Assembly (NCBI GenBank): GCA_914767715.1 | Contig: OU612074.1 | Location: 11,876,062-11,940,061 of the forward strand | Length of the DNA: 64,000 nucleotides | From: Membranipora membranacea | Lineage: Eukaryota > Bryozoa > Gymnolaemata > Cheilostomatida > Membraniporidae | Reading direction: 5' to 3' | Part shown: positions 35,150 through 47,800 of the stretch, piece by piece | How the letters are laid out: every line of letters begins with the position of its first letter | How positions within the stretch are numbered: position 1 is the first letter of the stretch | Program-made: the position numbers and the translations under genes | Notes under the pieces: generated by a model | What the model was told of the DNA's origin: nothing | The model's database searches: none | The model's input: the letters and a program-made list of their open reading frames with translations, nothing else

Positions 35150-37200
35150 AAAAAACATTTACCCATGTCAACTGTAGTTTATCATGCATTGCCTTTGTTT
35201 GGAGATACTAGATTGTAGGTAAGAGTACAAAACCCAAAATAATTCCAAAACTGAACCAATGACTGGTTTATTAGTCGACTTGATAACGAACAATCTCCTG
35301 AAAAAAAATTAAGGCTTTAGCTAAGCAATTTTGTCTTGTTCAGCACTGGAGATAAACAGTTGATAGTATGTGTGATGGTTTTATTAATATGAATGTGTAA
35401 GCTACTCATAATATGTTGAGGGCCAACATTTTAGCATAACATCTCGCTGGAACAAAAAGAAAAGTTGAATAATTTTTTTTTTAGTTTCAGCAGAATGAGT
35501 TTTAATACATCTACCATGCGCTACAAAATCAAACAATGTTCCATGGCCGCTTAACATGTAGAGCCTTTTATAATGTTCAGTAGCACTTCACCAAATTATA
35601 CATGAATAAATATACTTAAGTTCCTTTGGTAGCATACCAAGGCATTATTAAACTTTCAGATCTCTCCAAATGTTGAAATGAATTTTTTTTCATTGGAATG
35701 CTCTTAATATTGTGAGTAGCCAAATAGGGGAGTTGATTGATGTGTACCATCTCTGCCGTAAAGGATTTAAATTCTGATTTTCACAAAATTTGGGGCTCCT
35801 GATGGGGTTTCCCAGGGTTTATCTCCCCCGCCGAAAGTGGAAGCAAAAGAGCAGAGGAGACAACAGGCATGAGGAATGCTCAACAACAAAGAGAGCTTTC
35901 TTCCATAAATGCCTTATAATACTAGATCACTTGAGATTGGATGTCATTTACTTACTCTACTGCCTCCACTGCTGGCTTGAAACCTACGGTTGAGGGGCAA
36001 GTTCAAAATCAAAAATCATTTTTTTAAATCTCAGAGAACTTGTGAGCATGTTGAAAACTTACAAGCTTGTATAACTGAGATGAGGCAATGTAGGAAACAA
36101 CAAAATATATCTTTGCATTATTGGCGTGGGTATATTAAATAAAAACAAAAACCTATGACAGTGTGATGTTTGGAAGTATCTTAAAAGTAGAGTCACAATA
36201 ATGATCCAAACTGTGCCGGTGATTATGCTACCCCATATAGTAGGGAGACAACTCTCAATCTAAACATGAATTCCTTTACGAGAGGGAGGCTCTCATTCAA
36301 AGTCATAATATTGTTACAATGTCTTTGCATGAATAGGAACTATTGGAGAAGGATTGGATGTTATATTGTTAGGTCAACATGTGGTGACAAAAAAACCGCT
36401 GGACTTGGCCATCTCGGGTCATAACTCCTTGGCAAATGCAGACTCAACTATAGCCAGTATTAATCAATGGTACAAATATCATTTATTTATTTTCCATGAC
36501 ATAATATTTAGAAGAAGCACTTTCTTTTGCAATGCTGTAGGTAAACCATTGAGATAAAATGTCTTTTCTATAGAAATTCATGAGGCAAACCAAGATTTGT
36601 TTTGGAGTTTTCTTCCTTGCCCTGTTGTTCCGCACTAACCAATGAAGTGTACTTAGACCTGTCATGGTACCATGGGGGTAAAAGTCAATTAACAGGTTCA
36701 ATGTGATCTCGGGAACATTCTCTAAACTTGAATTAAACTAGTGCTTTACACACCTATGTTGTGGGTTAAAAATAATCGGAAGTTTTTGTCTCTGTCTGAA
36801 GACTGAGAAAAACAGGTGCCTTAAGGGCGCGGCCACCATATACGGCGCCAAGTTGCTCTCGATTTGCAGGCAGGTCGGACCACACCTGGGGCTGATTATA
36901 AGTAAACTGATTTTAAGTTATCTGATTTTAAGTAAACAGTGGTATGTAGTCTTATCTGTTGATAAGAATCGTCATTGGGTGAATAACTCATGGCCTTAGC
37001 TTGAGTTTGGATATCATAAACTTTGGTTTGGTCGGGTGGGGGTTGAGGAGAATACTCTTGTTAGGAAAACATTCTTGCATAGTTGAGTAGGAGCTCTTGA
37101 GCTGATTGTTTCCCTGATTAAACACGCTATCGATATAAACAGGGGAGTCAACCTTCACTAACATTTACATTACTATCACCTTGAGATTTTCTGTCTGGGT
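35150..37200. other. Intergenic stretch between REV1 and the NTase-TPR gene
   Basis: I see no gene. Short ORFs (35790-35993, 36354-36557, 36483-36701 on -) lack motifs. A non-coding 5' exon and the promoter of the downstream gene are probably here, because its ATG follows a splice-acceptor-like CAG at 37206. Confidence 0.45.
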
Positions 37201-37208
37201 ATTCAGAG

Positions 37209-40200
37209 ATGGTTGAAGCCCTGCAGAGAGATTTTATGGTTGATTTCAAAAGAGTTTTTAAAGAGAAAGGTCAATATGACCTAAAGGCTCAGATACCTTA
37301 CTTATCTCAGCTAGCAGACAGATACAAGAGGCTAGGAGAGAAAGATCAAAAAGAACAGTGGACTGACCTGCTGAAGGTAAAATATGACCGTCACCTCAAA
37401 GTTGGTATTCATGGGCTGATGTCAATACAGCTCCAGTGAATTTGGATCACTAGTGATTCTTCCGCTCCAGGGAGCCAATAAGAGCAAACACATTGGCTAA
37501 TGGATCACCCGTATTAGTAATATATATAGTACTTAGGCAAATGTAAGTTTTGAACGGTAGACAGTAGGCAACCAATGCAACTTCTTCTAATATGTAGTTT
37601 GTAATGAGTTAAGTTCAATAGTAAACTTTTATTTACCAGGCTCACACATTGTACAACTCATGCGCTGTACGGTCAGATGTCAAGGACAGAGAGAGATGGA
37701 TGCAGGCAAGTTATGATGTACAGAAACTGTTCTGGGGTCAAGAGGTCAAGGCTACAAAGAAGGATGTCGAAAGTGTCGCCACAACTATCAAAGTAAGGCT
37801 AGAGACACTGAGAACAGAATTGAGTCAAAAACTTGAGCCCATCGGAAAGGAGATCGAGACCTGGCACTACTCCTTTGAGAGTTTGGAGTCATCTCCGGAT
37901 GCCCCAGAGATCCCATTTCAACTGTGTGAGACAATCCAGCATCTCAGCACTCTGTGCAATGACTCCATGATTGATATCGTCCACTCAGTCATAGGTGAGG
38001 CAGTCAAGACCTGTGGTGAACCGCCCTGTGACTTTTCTGCTATTGCTTTTGGCTCGTTGGCCAAAGGAGAGGCAACACCTTATTCAGACCTGGAATATCT
38101 CTTCCTCATTGAAGATGAGTCACCTGACAATATATCGTATTTTGAAAAACTGGCTATGAATTCCTACTTCATAGTTGGTAATGTCCAAGAAACCAATCTT
38201 AAGTATATGAGTATTGATGAGCTTCGGCAGGATAAATGGTTTGTGGATAAAGCTATGAGTGGACTGAAGATTGATGGTCTCTCTGAGAACGCTGGGAATA
38301 TTCCTACAGGGAATAACAGACCGGGGACAAAAAAGAACAAGCTAATACTCACACCCTCTGAGTTGGCCAAAGAATACAAAGACTTATTGGACAATCCAGC
38401 CTCAGATCAGAAGCAGCCTGGTGACCTCACAGATATGCTCACATACACCAAAGAGTTCTATAACCACAACAACAATAACCTATTAGAAAAATTTCGCAAA
38501 ACCATAGCTCAATACCTTCCCAATGAAAAGAGACAAACAGCGTCCAGACATATGCTTCAACAAGACATCAAAGCGTATGATTTTGTCCCCAATATCAGGC
38601 ACATGTTCGCAAGCACCTGTGTCAATTTGAAAACTGATATATATCGCTATCCCTCGATAGTTATTTATGACTTGAAGATAAATTTTTCGATAGAGAGTAG
38701 AAACACTTGGGATACATTAAATGCACTTCTTGACAGGTCGATCATCTCGCAGGAAATGTATGATTGTCTTCTCTTTCTGATATGTGTAGCTCAGTACATC
38801 AGATTCTCAGCATATTTATGTAAAAACTCACAAGAGGACAGCTTATCGCTACTACTAAAGAACACTGATACTGACACATCTGTGACTGATAAGTCACTCT
38901 GGCATTTACCACGAGCTCTTTTTTTCCGTATTTGTCTCACCATGTTACCAGTGAAAACACACATCACCTTGAATATAATGAAAGAAAATGGTCTGAGGGA
39001 ACCTGTAACATTCAATAAATATGAGGCTGCTAATGTCTTTTACAAAACACTGCCAGACTACCAAGCTGTTATTCAGTGCATCAAGAAGCGATATCCCTCT
39101 TTCAGCAATATGGACATTAGCACCAAACATGACCTAGCAGTTGCATTAAGTTGTGTTGGTTCAGAATGTGCTCCCAGTCTGATCATTTGGGATGAGATAT
39201 TGGACCAAGTGAAAAATAACGCTACGGCTCCTGAAATTCAGGCATTTGTAATTTCAGGCTTTGGTACGTCGAATAACGCTATTAGTTGTATCACTGTAAT
39301 GAAAGCACATAAGCTACACAGAGATGGTAAGAATAAAGAGGCATTAGCTATTTTAGGTTCAATTGAGAAATTGTCCATCGATGCTGATTTCCGGAGATTA
39401 CTCCATATCCACCAAGGGATTATATATGCCAGGGAAATCAAGTCATCTCTTGCTGAACAATATTTTAAACTTGCTGATGACCAAGCCTCGACAGATGAAC
39501 CATCGGAGAATACGAACATCAATAAGCTGGCACAGTACTTGGAACTGGGTGCACTCTATCTGTCCACAGGAAACTTTCATAAAGCAGAAGGATCAGCAAT
39601 GAAAGCCCTGAGTTTATCTCAGCAGTTATATGGTCCTGGATACGAGCCCGTTAGTGGGCAGATTTATCACCAACTTGGTGCAATATCATTAATATGGAAA
39701 AAGAACTTCACTCAGGCTGAGAAGTATCTTTGTTTAGCTAAGAGGAATAGTGAGACATCCACAATAATTAACGGTGTTGATATCACTTCAGCTGAGTTGA
39801 TGATAGCGCAAGGAGATTATAGGAATGCCTTGAGAACTTTCAGAAAGCTGCTGAGAGACAAACAATTATCCACTACATCCGATGTGATAAACTATGCTGA
39901 CATCAATTCAGGGATAGCAAAATGCTTCATGTCCACTGGTGCTTGGCCCGCAGCAGAGTTAAGTCTGTATCGCGCTAAAGATCTCTATATTGAGTTATCT
40001 AGAAAGTTTTCAAGGATGCGAGTTGATATACTTGAAATCGATTATTATATTGCACAGTGCCTTTTCCATAAAGGTCAAACGAAGGAAGCAATGATCGCTC
40101 TGAGACAAAACATAGAAGACAACATCTGCATTATTCAACAAACCTCATGTAGACCTGAGTTACCGAGTGATATTGACACTACCCTTGTGGCGATCGTAAA

Positions 40201-40345
40201 CAAGCTAAAAGAGGAGGGGGAGTTTGTTGGTCCGTATAAGTTATCAGCCAGTTCTTGTTTCTCCGGACTGTGCATGATAAACGATATGCTTAGAAATGAC
40301 GAGCCTGTTGGAAGATATTACAACGTGGCTTTGACTTTGATGTAA
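37209..40345 (+). CDS. Nucleotidyltransferase-fold protein with C-terminal TPR repeats, 2 coding exons
   Basis: Exons 37209-37376 and 37640-40345 (intron 37377-37639, phase 0) give 957 residues. The first ~150 residues are helical and charged. At residues 194-208 lies the motif GSLAKGEATPYSDLEY, the G-S-x(n)-D-x-E signature of the polymerase-beta/GlnD (DUF294-like) nucleotidyltransferase fold, with Asp206 and Glu208 as metal ligands. The third acidic ligand is not obvious. A Lys/Asn-rich linker (about 290-340) and a helical middle follow. From about residue 640 to 885 come five or six TPR-type helix pairs (LGALYLSTGNFHKAEGSAMK, LGAISLIWKKNFTQAEKYL, AKCFMSTGAWPAAELSLYRA, AQCLFHKGQTKEAMIAL). 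No signal peptide or membrane span is seen, so it is probably cytosolic. Proteins joining this nucleotidyltransferase signature to TPRs occur in several invertebrates; substrate and partner are unknown to me. Polyadenylation motif AATAAA at 40374-40379. An upstream non-coding exon is likely. Confidence 0.9.
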
Positions 40346-40379
40346 CACATGAATTCATCGACAATTATCCTATAATAAA

Positions 40380-40947
40380 AAGCAATTTGTTTGTTATTAG
40401 TTTGTTTTTTGATCGGTTGTATTCACAATTTCACCGTATATCCACAATTTTGAAGGATACAACTCTTAAGCAGCTCTGGCTACCAGGGAAATGACATCCT
40501 TTCATTATAAGAATCATTTATTATCAGTAAACATTTGATCTTATGAAATTTCTTCTTATGTCATAATGCTCCTTCTATCTTTTGTTTTCTAGTTTATTTA
40601 TAAATACATACAGCTGATCGGCTCATCAGTAATTCTGTATTATATTTGTTGGTTTAGCTCTTGCACGGCCAAGGAGAGATCGGGCTATTATCTCCTTTTT
40701 CTATCCTATACAGCTGTGACATTCCTAATTTGATCTCAGAGGAATTTTTAGTATTGCAGTACATTTTACTGAGCATATTCTTAACAAACATTATGTTCCA
40801 GGTAGGAGAACATTTTTATCAGCTAAGTGCTGCACAACTCGTTTTTTAAATAGTGTCATACCTTTTAGTATCAGACTCCTAAATGATAACGCCTTCTTGC
40901 AGTCACCATAATTTTGCTTCATCATTGATGATACGCAATAAAAACAA
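40380..40947. other. Spacer with no confident gene
   Basis: A 62-codon frame (40661-40849) follows a possible acceptor (TTTAG at about 40657). It could be an exon preceding the orphan exon at 41311, but nothing in its sequence confirms coding. Confidence 0.35.
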
Positions 40948-41237
40948 TCTCTCCCTCTCCCTCTCCCTCTCCCTCTCCCTCTCCCTCTCCCTCTCCCTCT
41001 CCCTCTCCCTCTCCCTCTCCCTCTCCCTCTCCCTCTCCCTCTCCCTCTCCCTCTCCCTCTCCCTCTCCCTCTCCCTCTCCCTCTCCCTCTCCCTCTCCCT
41101 CTCCCTCTCCCTCTCCCTCTCCCTCTCTCTCTCCCTCTCCCTCTCCCTCTCCCTCTCCCTCTCCCTCTCCCTCTCCCTCTCCCTCTCCCTCTCCCTCTCC
41201 CTCTCCCTCTCCCTCTCCCTCTCCCTCTCCCTCTCCC
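40948..41237. repeat. CTCCCT hexanucleotide microsatellite, ~290 bp
   Basis: About 48 tandem copies of CTCCCT, nearly perfect, with one CTCTCT interruption near 41127. It is purely polypyrimidine on + and polypurine with GGG runs on -. The Leu-Ser and Gly-Glu frames through it are artefacts of the repeat. Confidence 0.98.
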
Positions 41238-41310
41238 AGATACAATTTTAGATCTCGATTTTGAGTCAAATATCTGTCTTGTCTATAAGCTGAGTTTATA
41301 TTCTATGCAG

Positions 41311-41645
41311 GACCATTTTTGGACGTATTTTCCTCAGAAGGAGTTGCCAGAAAATTAGATATATACTACCAACAACGACTACATATCAGTACAAGCCAGT
41401 ATACATTATGCAGGGGCAAAAGTGATGATCAAATGTTGATTGATCTTTGCACCAAAGTTGTATCAAATCTTTGTACAGCAGTAAAAGTCAAAAGAAACAC
41501 TGATGGATGGCGGTCAACACAATGTTTTGATAATGTGTTATCATATACATTTCCGGCAAAGATTACCAAGGCAGGCGAGAGTATAGAAAAGAATATTGTT
41601 TTGCGAATTACTTTGGTCGTGGAATCCTCTCACATAGTCACATAA
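41311..41645 (+). CDS. Probable terminal coding exon of an unidentified gene (partial)
   Basis: A good acceptor (TTCTATGCAG at 41301-41310) opens a frame that runs about 110 codons to the stop at 41643-41645. Composition is protein-like ([33 protein letters not shown]). Amino-acid use is balanced, with no low complexity. No in-frame ATG lies near the acceptor, so earlier exons are needed. Candidates are around 40650-40800 or beyond the microsatellite. It could also be an alternative 3' end of the NTase-TPR gene, whose own stop is 965 bases upstream. I do not recognise the family. Confidence 0.4.
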
Positions 41646-42287
41646 CACTTGGGTAATTGAAAGCCTATTTAATGCGCTGAACACTGAGCTTTAGAGGCTG
41701 TGGAGAATTAATGTTCCTTGCATATTGAAAATTTGAGAAGAAGGTAACCCTGTCATGTGTCATGTGTCTACAATTTAGGAAAAAACAGGCTGAACGTTAA
41801 ATTCATGGGTTCAACCCCGTGTAAGTTTCTGGTCCGTAGATAGTCCACGCTGTACTGGCATTGCAAAGAGCCAAAACAAAAATTAAATTCAAAGCTTCAG
41901 AATATCAATTCTTTACTTTCAAACAGTATATCATATAGTGTATGCCAAATGTTAATCTGAGCTTTTAAAATGTCTTGACATTATTCCACATCAATGGTAT
42001 GTGCGTAAAAAGGTGTTAAACTGTTTTATGTGAGGCGCTTTTAAATGAACATAGAATCCATCTTATCTAACAACTTTTATTTATTTAGGCAAACCTATCG
42101 GAAAAGATTTGATTATTCTGGTGGATGGTCTATATCATGTCTAGCTGGTGGTGTAGTCTTAGAAATTTAAAAATAAGTTCAGAGAAATGGAGTTAAAAAA
42201 GGACAACTCTAATAGTAAAATCAAACTTTCTTCGCTGCAGGGAGTTTGGGACCTACTTCACGGCTTGTTTATGATTGGCGGGAAAAG

Positions 42288-42343
42288 AGCCCCCACTGGG
42301 GGTTGATCCCAGGACCGCTGGTTTACCACTGAGCTATAGAGGC
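42288..42343 (-). pseudogene. tRNA-Thr copy lacking part of the D/anticodon arms
   Basis: The - strand reads GCCTCTATAGCTCAGTGGTA and then jumps to TAAACCAGCGGTCCTGGGAT and the 3' half. About 14 bases (D-stem 3' side and anticodon 5' side) are missing. Its 3' flank (TTTTCCCGCCAATCATA) matches the flanks of the copies at 51231 and 51705. Confidence 0.85.
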
Positions 42344-42476
42344 TGCTGGTTACATCTCCATCATGCGGAATGTAAAGCTTTGTGAAGTAGGCTACCATGA
42401 ATTGTGTCTGTACCTCTCATTCCTAGAGCAACTCCTAAATTTTAAGAAGAAACAGACTCATCACCCACGGTGTAAT

Positions 42477-42510
42477 GGGCTTGCAGCTCAGTGGTAGAGC
42501 GCTGGTCTTG
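42477..42510 (+). pseudogene. 5' half of a tRNA-Thr-like sequence
   Basis: GGGCTTGCAGCTCAGTGGTA followed by GAGCGCTGGTCTTG matches the 5' half of the tRNA-Thr family through the anticodon loop and then stops. It is a fragment. Confidence 0.6.
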
Positions 42511-44890
42511 GGAGTTTCTCTTATTACCAAAGGGATATTTGGCCGTGGAAGAGGAACAGCATGGGAAACATTTAAGACTCGTTTCAGCAGAACTTTGCAA
42601 ATAGCATCTTCTTCCCTATTGCCCATAAAATCATTTTTAGTTTTTGCATGTCTATTGTCTACGTGTGCATACAGCTCCTTATTAGAGTTACTCCCCCTGC
42701 CATGTGACTGACATTGTGAAAAGTATCAGGAGTCAGAGGTCGGATTGTGACACTAGGGAGTCCAGTACATCTGTACTTGTTATGATCACATATTGCATCA
42801 ATCATCATTTTAACTCACATACTAATCTAATCTTAGTTTAATTTAATTTAAATTTTCATCTAAAATTGTGAATTTTTCTAATCTAAGTTTAATTTGAAAC
42901 ATTCATCTTTAAATGTAAAATTATTATGAACAATTATTAAGTCACTTACAATTATTTCATAATAACCCACCTGCAGTCTGTAAGTAAGGGAGACAATTCA
43001 AAGTGAAGACAATTAATGATCATGTGCTGGTTCTGCGGTTAAAAAAAAGAGATGAGTCATATCATAAGTTTGTAAACAAGTACCCACTATTGCTGTAATA
43101 TATAATGAGAAACAGATGTCGGTGTTTGACATATCAACATCTTATTGTTGGTTGATTATGTCATAATAAGATGTACTACTGGGTGGTACAAATGGTTTTT
43201 TGTTGGTTTCTCTGTTCGTTGTTTATATTTTTACTGCTAGGGTGGGTCATTTCGCTTTAACTCTTCTGATCTAAGCTTAGACTGAAACCTTCATTATAGA
43301 TTGTTCCATTTCCATGCACGGTACAAAATATTCTTTCATAAATAATCAACCAACAGGTTTTAAATTTGAGGGGGAAAACTCCAAACAACAGAAATAGGAT
43401 CAATTAATTTATTTGAGTTTAAATGGTAAAGATAAGTAATTGCGATAGTTAAGTAAAAACTATTCTATATTGCTGTTTTCTAGGACCACATATATAATTT
43501 CCTGCTTGACCAAATGATTTGATCGGGTTATCACAGAGTAAGGATAGCAAATTTTCTATGAAATAAATCCTTGACAGCAAGCTTATCAAGCTGCTACTGA
43601 AAGCAAGGGTCAAAGAATAACAACATCAGACACGAGACATAAACATAAGAAATCTATAACAAATAACAGTACTATAAATCCTCTTTCAACCAGTTTATAC
43701 TAGATCTATCAGTTATGGCTACCAGATGTTTTTTTTTACATAAGTAACTTTTCATTTCTGGAGAATATTTAGCTACCAGATTAATCTGTCAGATTCCCAG
43801 ACTTGATGCCGCCTAAAGAAGCCAAGGCCATAAAGTTACAGTGAAATCAGTATGATCCACCAATACAAATATATATATATATATATATATCTAAAGGCCC
43901 ATTATCTGAAATAAAGCTCACAAACGCAACAGCAGGCACGCATCAATAAAAAAGTACATGAAGACATTAAAATTAATTTATAAAACATGGTGACATCAAA
44001 GTTGTTCAGCAGTCTATATTAACGTTTTTCTTCATGTAGAGATTTTAACGATTTGCCTCCTTGTCCCAAATCTTACAAAACAAGATTACAATTCTGTATA
44101 TAAAATCGAAAATGGGAAATATTTTGACAATAGGTTTTAAGATAACCTTCTTGATTCTATGATTGGTATTTAGCACTTTCTAATAACACTCTGTTTAGCA
44201 TGACCTCTATTTGACCTAAAGTTCACCTAATGACCTTATTATATAGTAAGCAGATGGACCCAATTTTAAACTGGTGTAAGGGGTGAAATTTATTCTTGTA
44301 AATATCAAGCCGTTAAATCATAATATGCAATAGAGAAATTCAACACAAATAATTATAAAATCGCCTCGCAGTAATAGGGACAATCAAGTTCATGTTCCAA
44401 ATTTCAAGAATTAAATTGTATAAAGGTTTAGTGAAAAGACACCTGTGTCAACATGTGCCTTCATTTGAAATCTTTGGCAGCCACCCCTGTGGTGGAGGGC
44501 CAAATATGACGTAACGATGACTTGCATAAGAGCCCAACAACCCGGACTGCGCTCCCAGTAACAGGGCATAAATCATCGTCAGCATCTGTCAGTCATCTTA
44601 TAGAAACAATTATAATTGAAACAGGGAAAGTGTCAAAGTTGCGTAACTGATTGACAAACCTGAGTAGCGTGCATTTCATAAGCATAGTGTTTTTGACCCG
44701 TTTCTAAATGATTATAAAGAATCATTATTTCTCGACAGCAATATCATAGGCAGCATTGTGAGCCTGAGCTCCCTCGCGTATACGTGACTAAACTTTCGCT
44801 CTCATACTCTTCTGCAATATACTGGCGCTGCACTAATTCAGCTAAGCATTTTTTAAAAGAAGCGTTGTCAGTAATTGACTGTCTAGCATC

Positions 44891-47800
44891 ATGTCGAGCT
44901 TTGAAGAAAGAAGAAAGGAGATCCTGTCGATAGACCGCCCTGGCTGGGGCTGGGTTGTAGTGCTTGGTGAGTAAATCTTTAAAGGATGATTTTAAATTGG
45001 TCAGCCTAAATCTTAATGAATTTGAAAGACAGTTATTGTCTTCTAGTGGTAAAGTTATCATTTTCAGCGGTGCACCTTATACTGTTTTATTCGGAATACT
45101 GACCACTGACACTGAGCACAGACAAGGGGTACATATCTAACCCTGAGCTATCAATGGCTATTGATGTATGGTTGCTAGACAGCATTTCTCATCTTTGATT
45201 GGTCCATAAGTTCAGAATCTTTAAAACTTTTGTCAAGCAGCCTGCCTGAGTTTTTGTAACGTCACTCAATGCATAACATAAAAACCTGCCAAATCTATAG
45301 CTTTATTTAGATCCTGACACTGCTTTTCCAGTCAATAAACTATGCTCTTTTTTTTGTTTTCTTTAATAGCGGCATCGGGACTGTTTGCTCTACAAGCTGG
45401 AGGGTTTAAATGTGCCGGAGTGATCCTAGTGGAGATGATTGAGGAGTACGATGGCGTATACAGTCCCTCACTTCTACTTTGGGTGTTCACCGTCAAATGG
45501 GTGGTCGTTGGATTACTTGGTAAGATTACGTAGATATGCCGGATTAAGGGCGCAGTGTGTGATACCCATGAATGCGCCCTAACTTACGTTAAACCTTAAC
45601 TAACAGATATATGTATATTGATAGTTTTTCGGGTCAAAAAGCCACTGTCAAAAAGCCACTGGTCATGAGGCCACTGTCCAAAAGGACACTACCCATTAGG
45701 CCATAAAAACATAAAATATTGCAATCGATTTCATCAGGATATCTTGAAAAGGCATCAGTCTTGTGGATAATACTGGGAAGTTATGCAGACCAGTAATAAT
45801 AGGCTGTGACTAATAACAATGGATAAAATGTAATGTCAATACATATCCCATAATGCAATGTTTTTTGGAATTCCCAAGCAGCTCATGTCATTATATTATT
45901 CATCAGTTTGGGATTTCCAAATTGCATTGTGGGAATGTTGCTGCCAGAATTATTGCTCTATCATAATAAGTTGTCTGGATGCCCAACTGCTTGTACAGCA
46001 GTACTAGCCTTGTCACGCTGCTATTTTCTTTGTTTCGGTATCCCCCATAACAAGAAATCTAGTCCTGTGTCAAGGCCGAAACTGTTGAATAATAATAATG
46101 ACATGATGCCTGTAAATTCCAAAAAGATTGGAATATATGCTGAATGAACCATTTTGTCCATTATACTATGTCACAGCATATTATCTCTTGGCTGCATAAC
46201 TTTCCAGTATTATCGACAGGAATCTCTCCTTTTCAAGATATTCTGATGAAATTAGTCACACAAAAATTAGCCTTGTGACAAGGGTACTGCGATATATATT
46301 CTTGTGACGCTAGTACAAAACTAGTACCAATAGTACTAGCACCAATAGTCATATTTGTGTGACTCATTGTAGGCCCTGTGACTAGCCTCTTGATAGTGAA
46401 GACCACCCACAGACACGTAGCTATGCTGGGAGTGACACTGATGACACTTAGCTATATTGGTCTGGCATACTCTAGAACTATATATACAATGATAGCTTTC
46501 CATTCTTTGGTTGGAGGTAAGTTATACTATACTACAATGAAGCCAATATTATGCCTGCTCAGGAATGGGATGAAGGACTCCATTTTTGTTTCTTCCAAAT
46601 TTGAGCAGTCAATTCCACTGATATTTATTCATGGATTAGAGGAACAGATCTGATCCTGAACAAGCATATGGCAAATAATGACAACTCTCATCTTTGATTG
46701 GTTCAAAAGTTCAATAATGCTACAGCGGACCCCTCGTAAACATTTGTGAAGTAACATGCCCAAGTTTATTAAAGGTTGTTACTGGGACGTCAGTCAATGC
46801 AAAATGTTAAAGTTGCCAGAATTTTAGCTAGATCTAACTACTGCAAGTTCTATACTGATGTAATTTCTCCACAAATAACCATACTGTGTATTTTACTACT
46901 AATCCATGAATTCATATCAATGGTTGTTTGATTTTGAATCCAATAAATTTCATAATTTTCATTTCCAGGCTTGGGTGAGGGTATGGTGTTTATACCTGCA
47001 ATGTTGGCAAGTGCTCCGTACTTTGACAAACATCGAGCCTCAGCACTAGGTATAACCGCCTGTGGATCAGGGCTGGGTACATTGATACTCCCTTATGTAA
47101 TAAGGGCATTCTACGATAACTACGACTACAGAGGAGCCACTCTTCTTTATGGTATGCAAAAAACTATCACTAATAATTGTAATGTACCAACGACTCCGAA
47201 GTACTAGTATTGCTACTTTTTTGTTTTTGGTTATTTTTATTTATTGATTGAGGTTTTCTAAAAGTTTGTAATTAAAGGTTAAAAGTAACTTGTTGACCTC
47301 ACATACATTAACATGGATATAGGAACCATATAAAAAATTAATATGAGAACAAATGAATAATATTTCTTTGTTGAAGTTTGTGACTTTCTTCTGCAGGTGG
47401 GTTTGCTTTGAACTTTATGGTTCTTGCCTCTTTACTTCGACCAATCTCGTATTATGAGAGAATTCATGCCAAAGAGCTGAAGGAATGTGAGGAGGAGTAC
47501 AGAACGTCACAACAAGAAGACAGGAAACCTGAAATAAATGGAAACCTTGAGGTTGGTGACACAAATCCATATTCACTATGTTTCTATACGCCGACGTGAC
47601 GTCAATTTTAGGGCTAATCGATACATGGGAATAGCATTTAGGTCAACTTCCGTTCACATTGGTTCGTGTTCCTTCATTTGATTAGGGTAACTGTGTTGGA
47701 TAGGCGCGTAGATGAATGGATAGCAACGAATACTACAAAGTGGGAGACCCAGGTTTCAATCCTGGCCCTAGTAGAACTTTTTTGATGTTTTTTCATCATC

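Larger units (their letters stand above)
41646..44890. other. Intergenic stretch with tRNA-Thr fragments but no protein gene seen
   Basis: It holds two tRNA-Thr fragments (42288-42343, 42477-42510) and a TA run at 43869-43890. Otherwise it is AT-rich. Short ORFs at 42435-42711 overlap the fragments. The promoter of the SLC16-like gene should lie near the right end. Confidence 0.5.

Noticed and set aside
40883-41269. Long Leu-Ser (+) and Gly-Glu (-) open frames
   Set aside because: They are translations of the CTCCCT microsatellite, with no start or splice context.
44744-45061. 105-codon - strand ORF
   Set aside because: It lies antisense to exon 1 of the SLC16-like gene, which carries the family motif on +.
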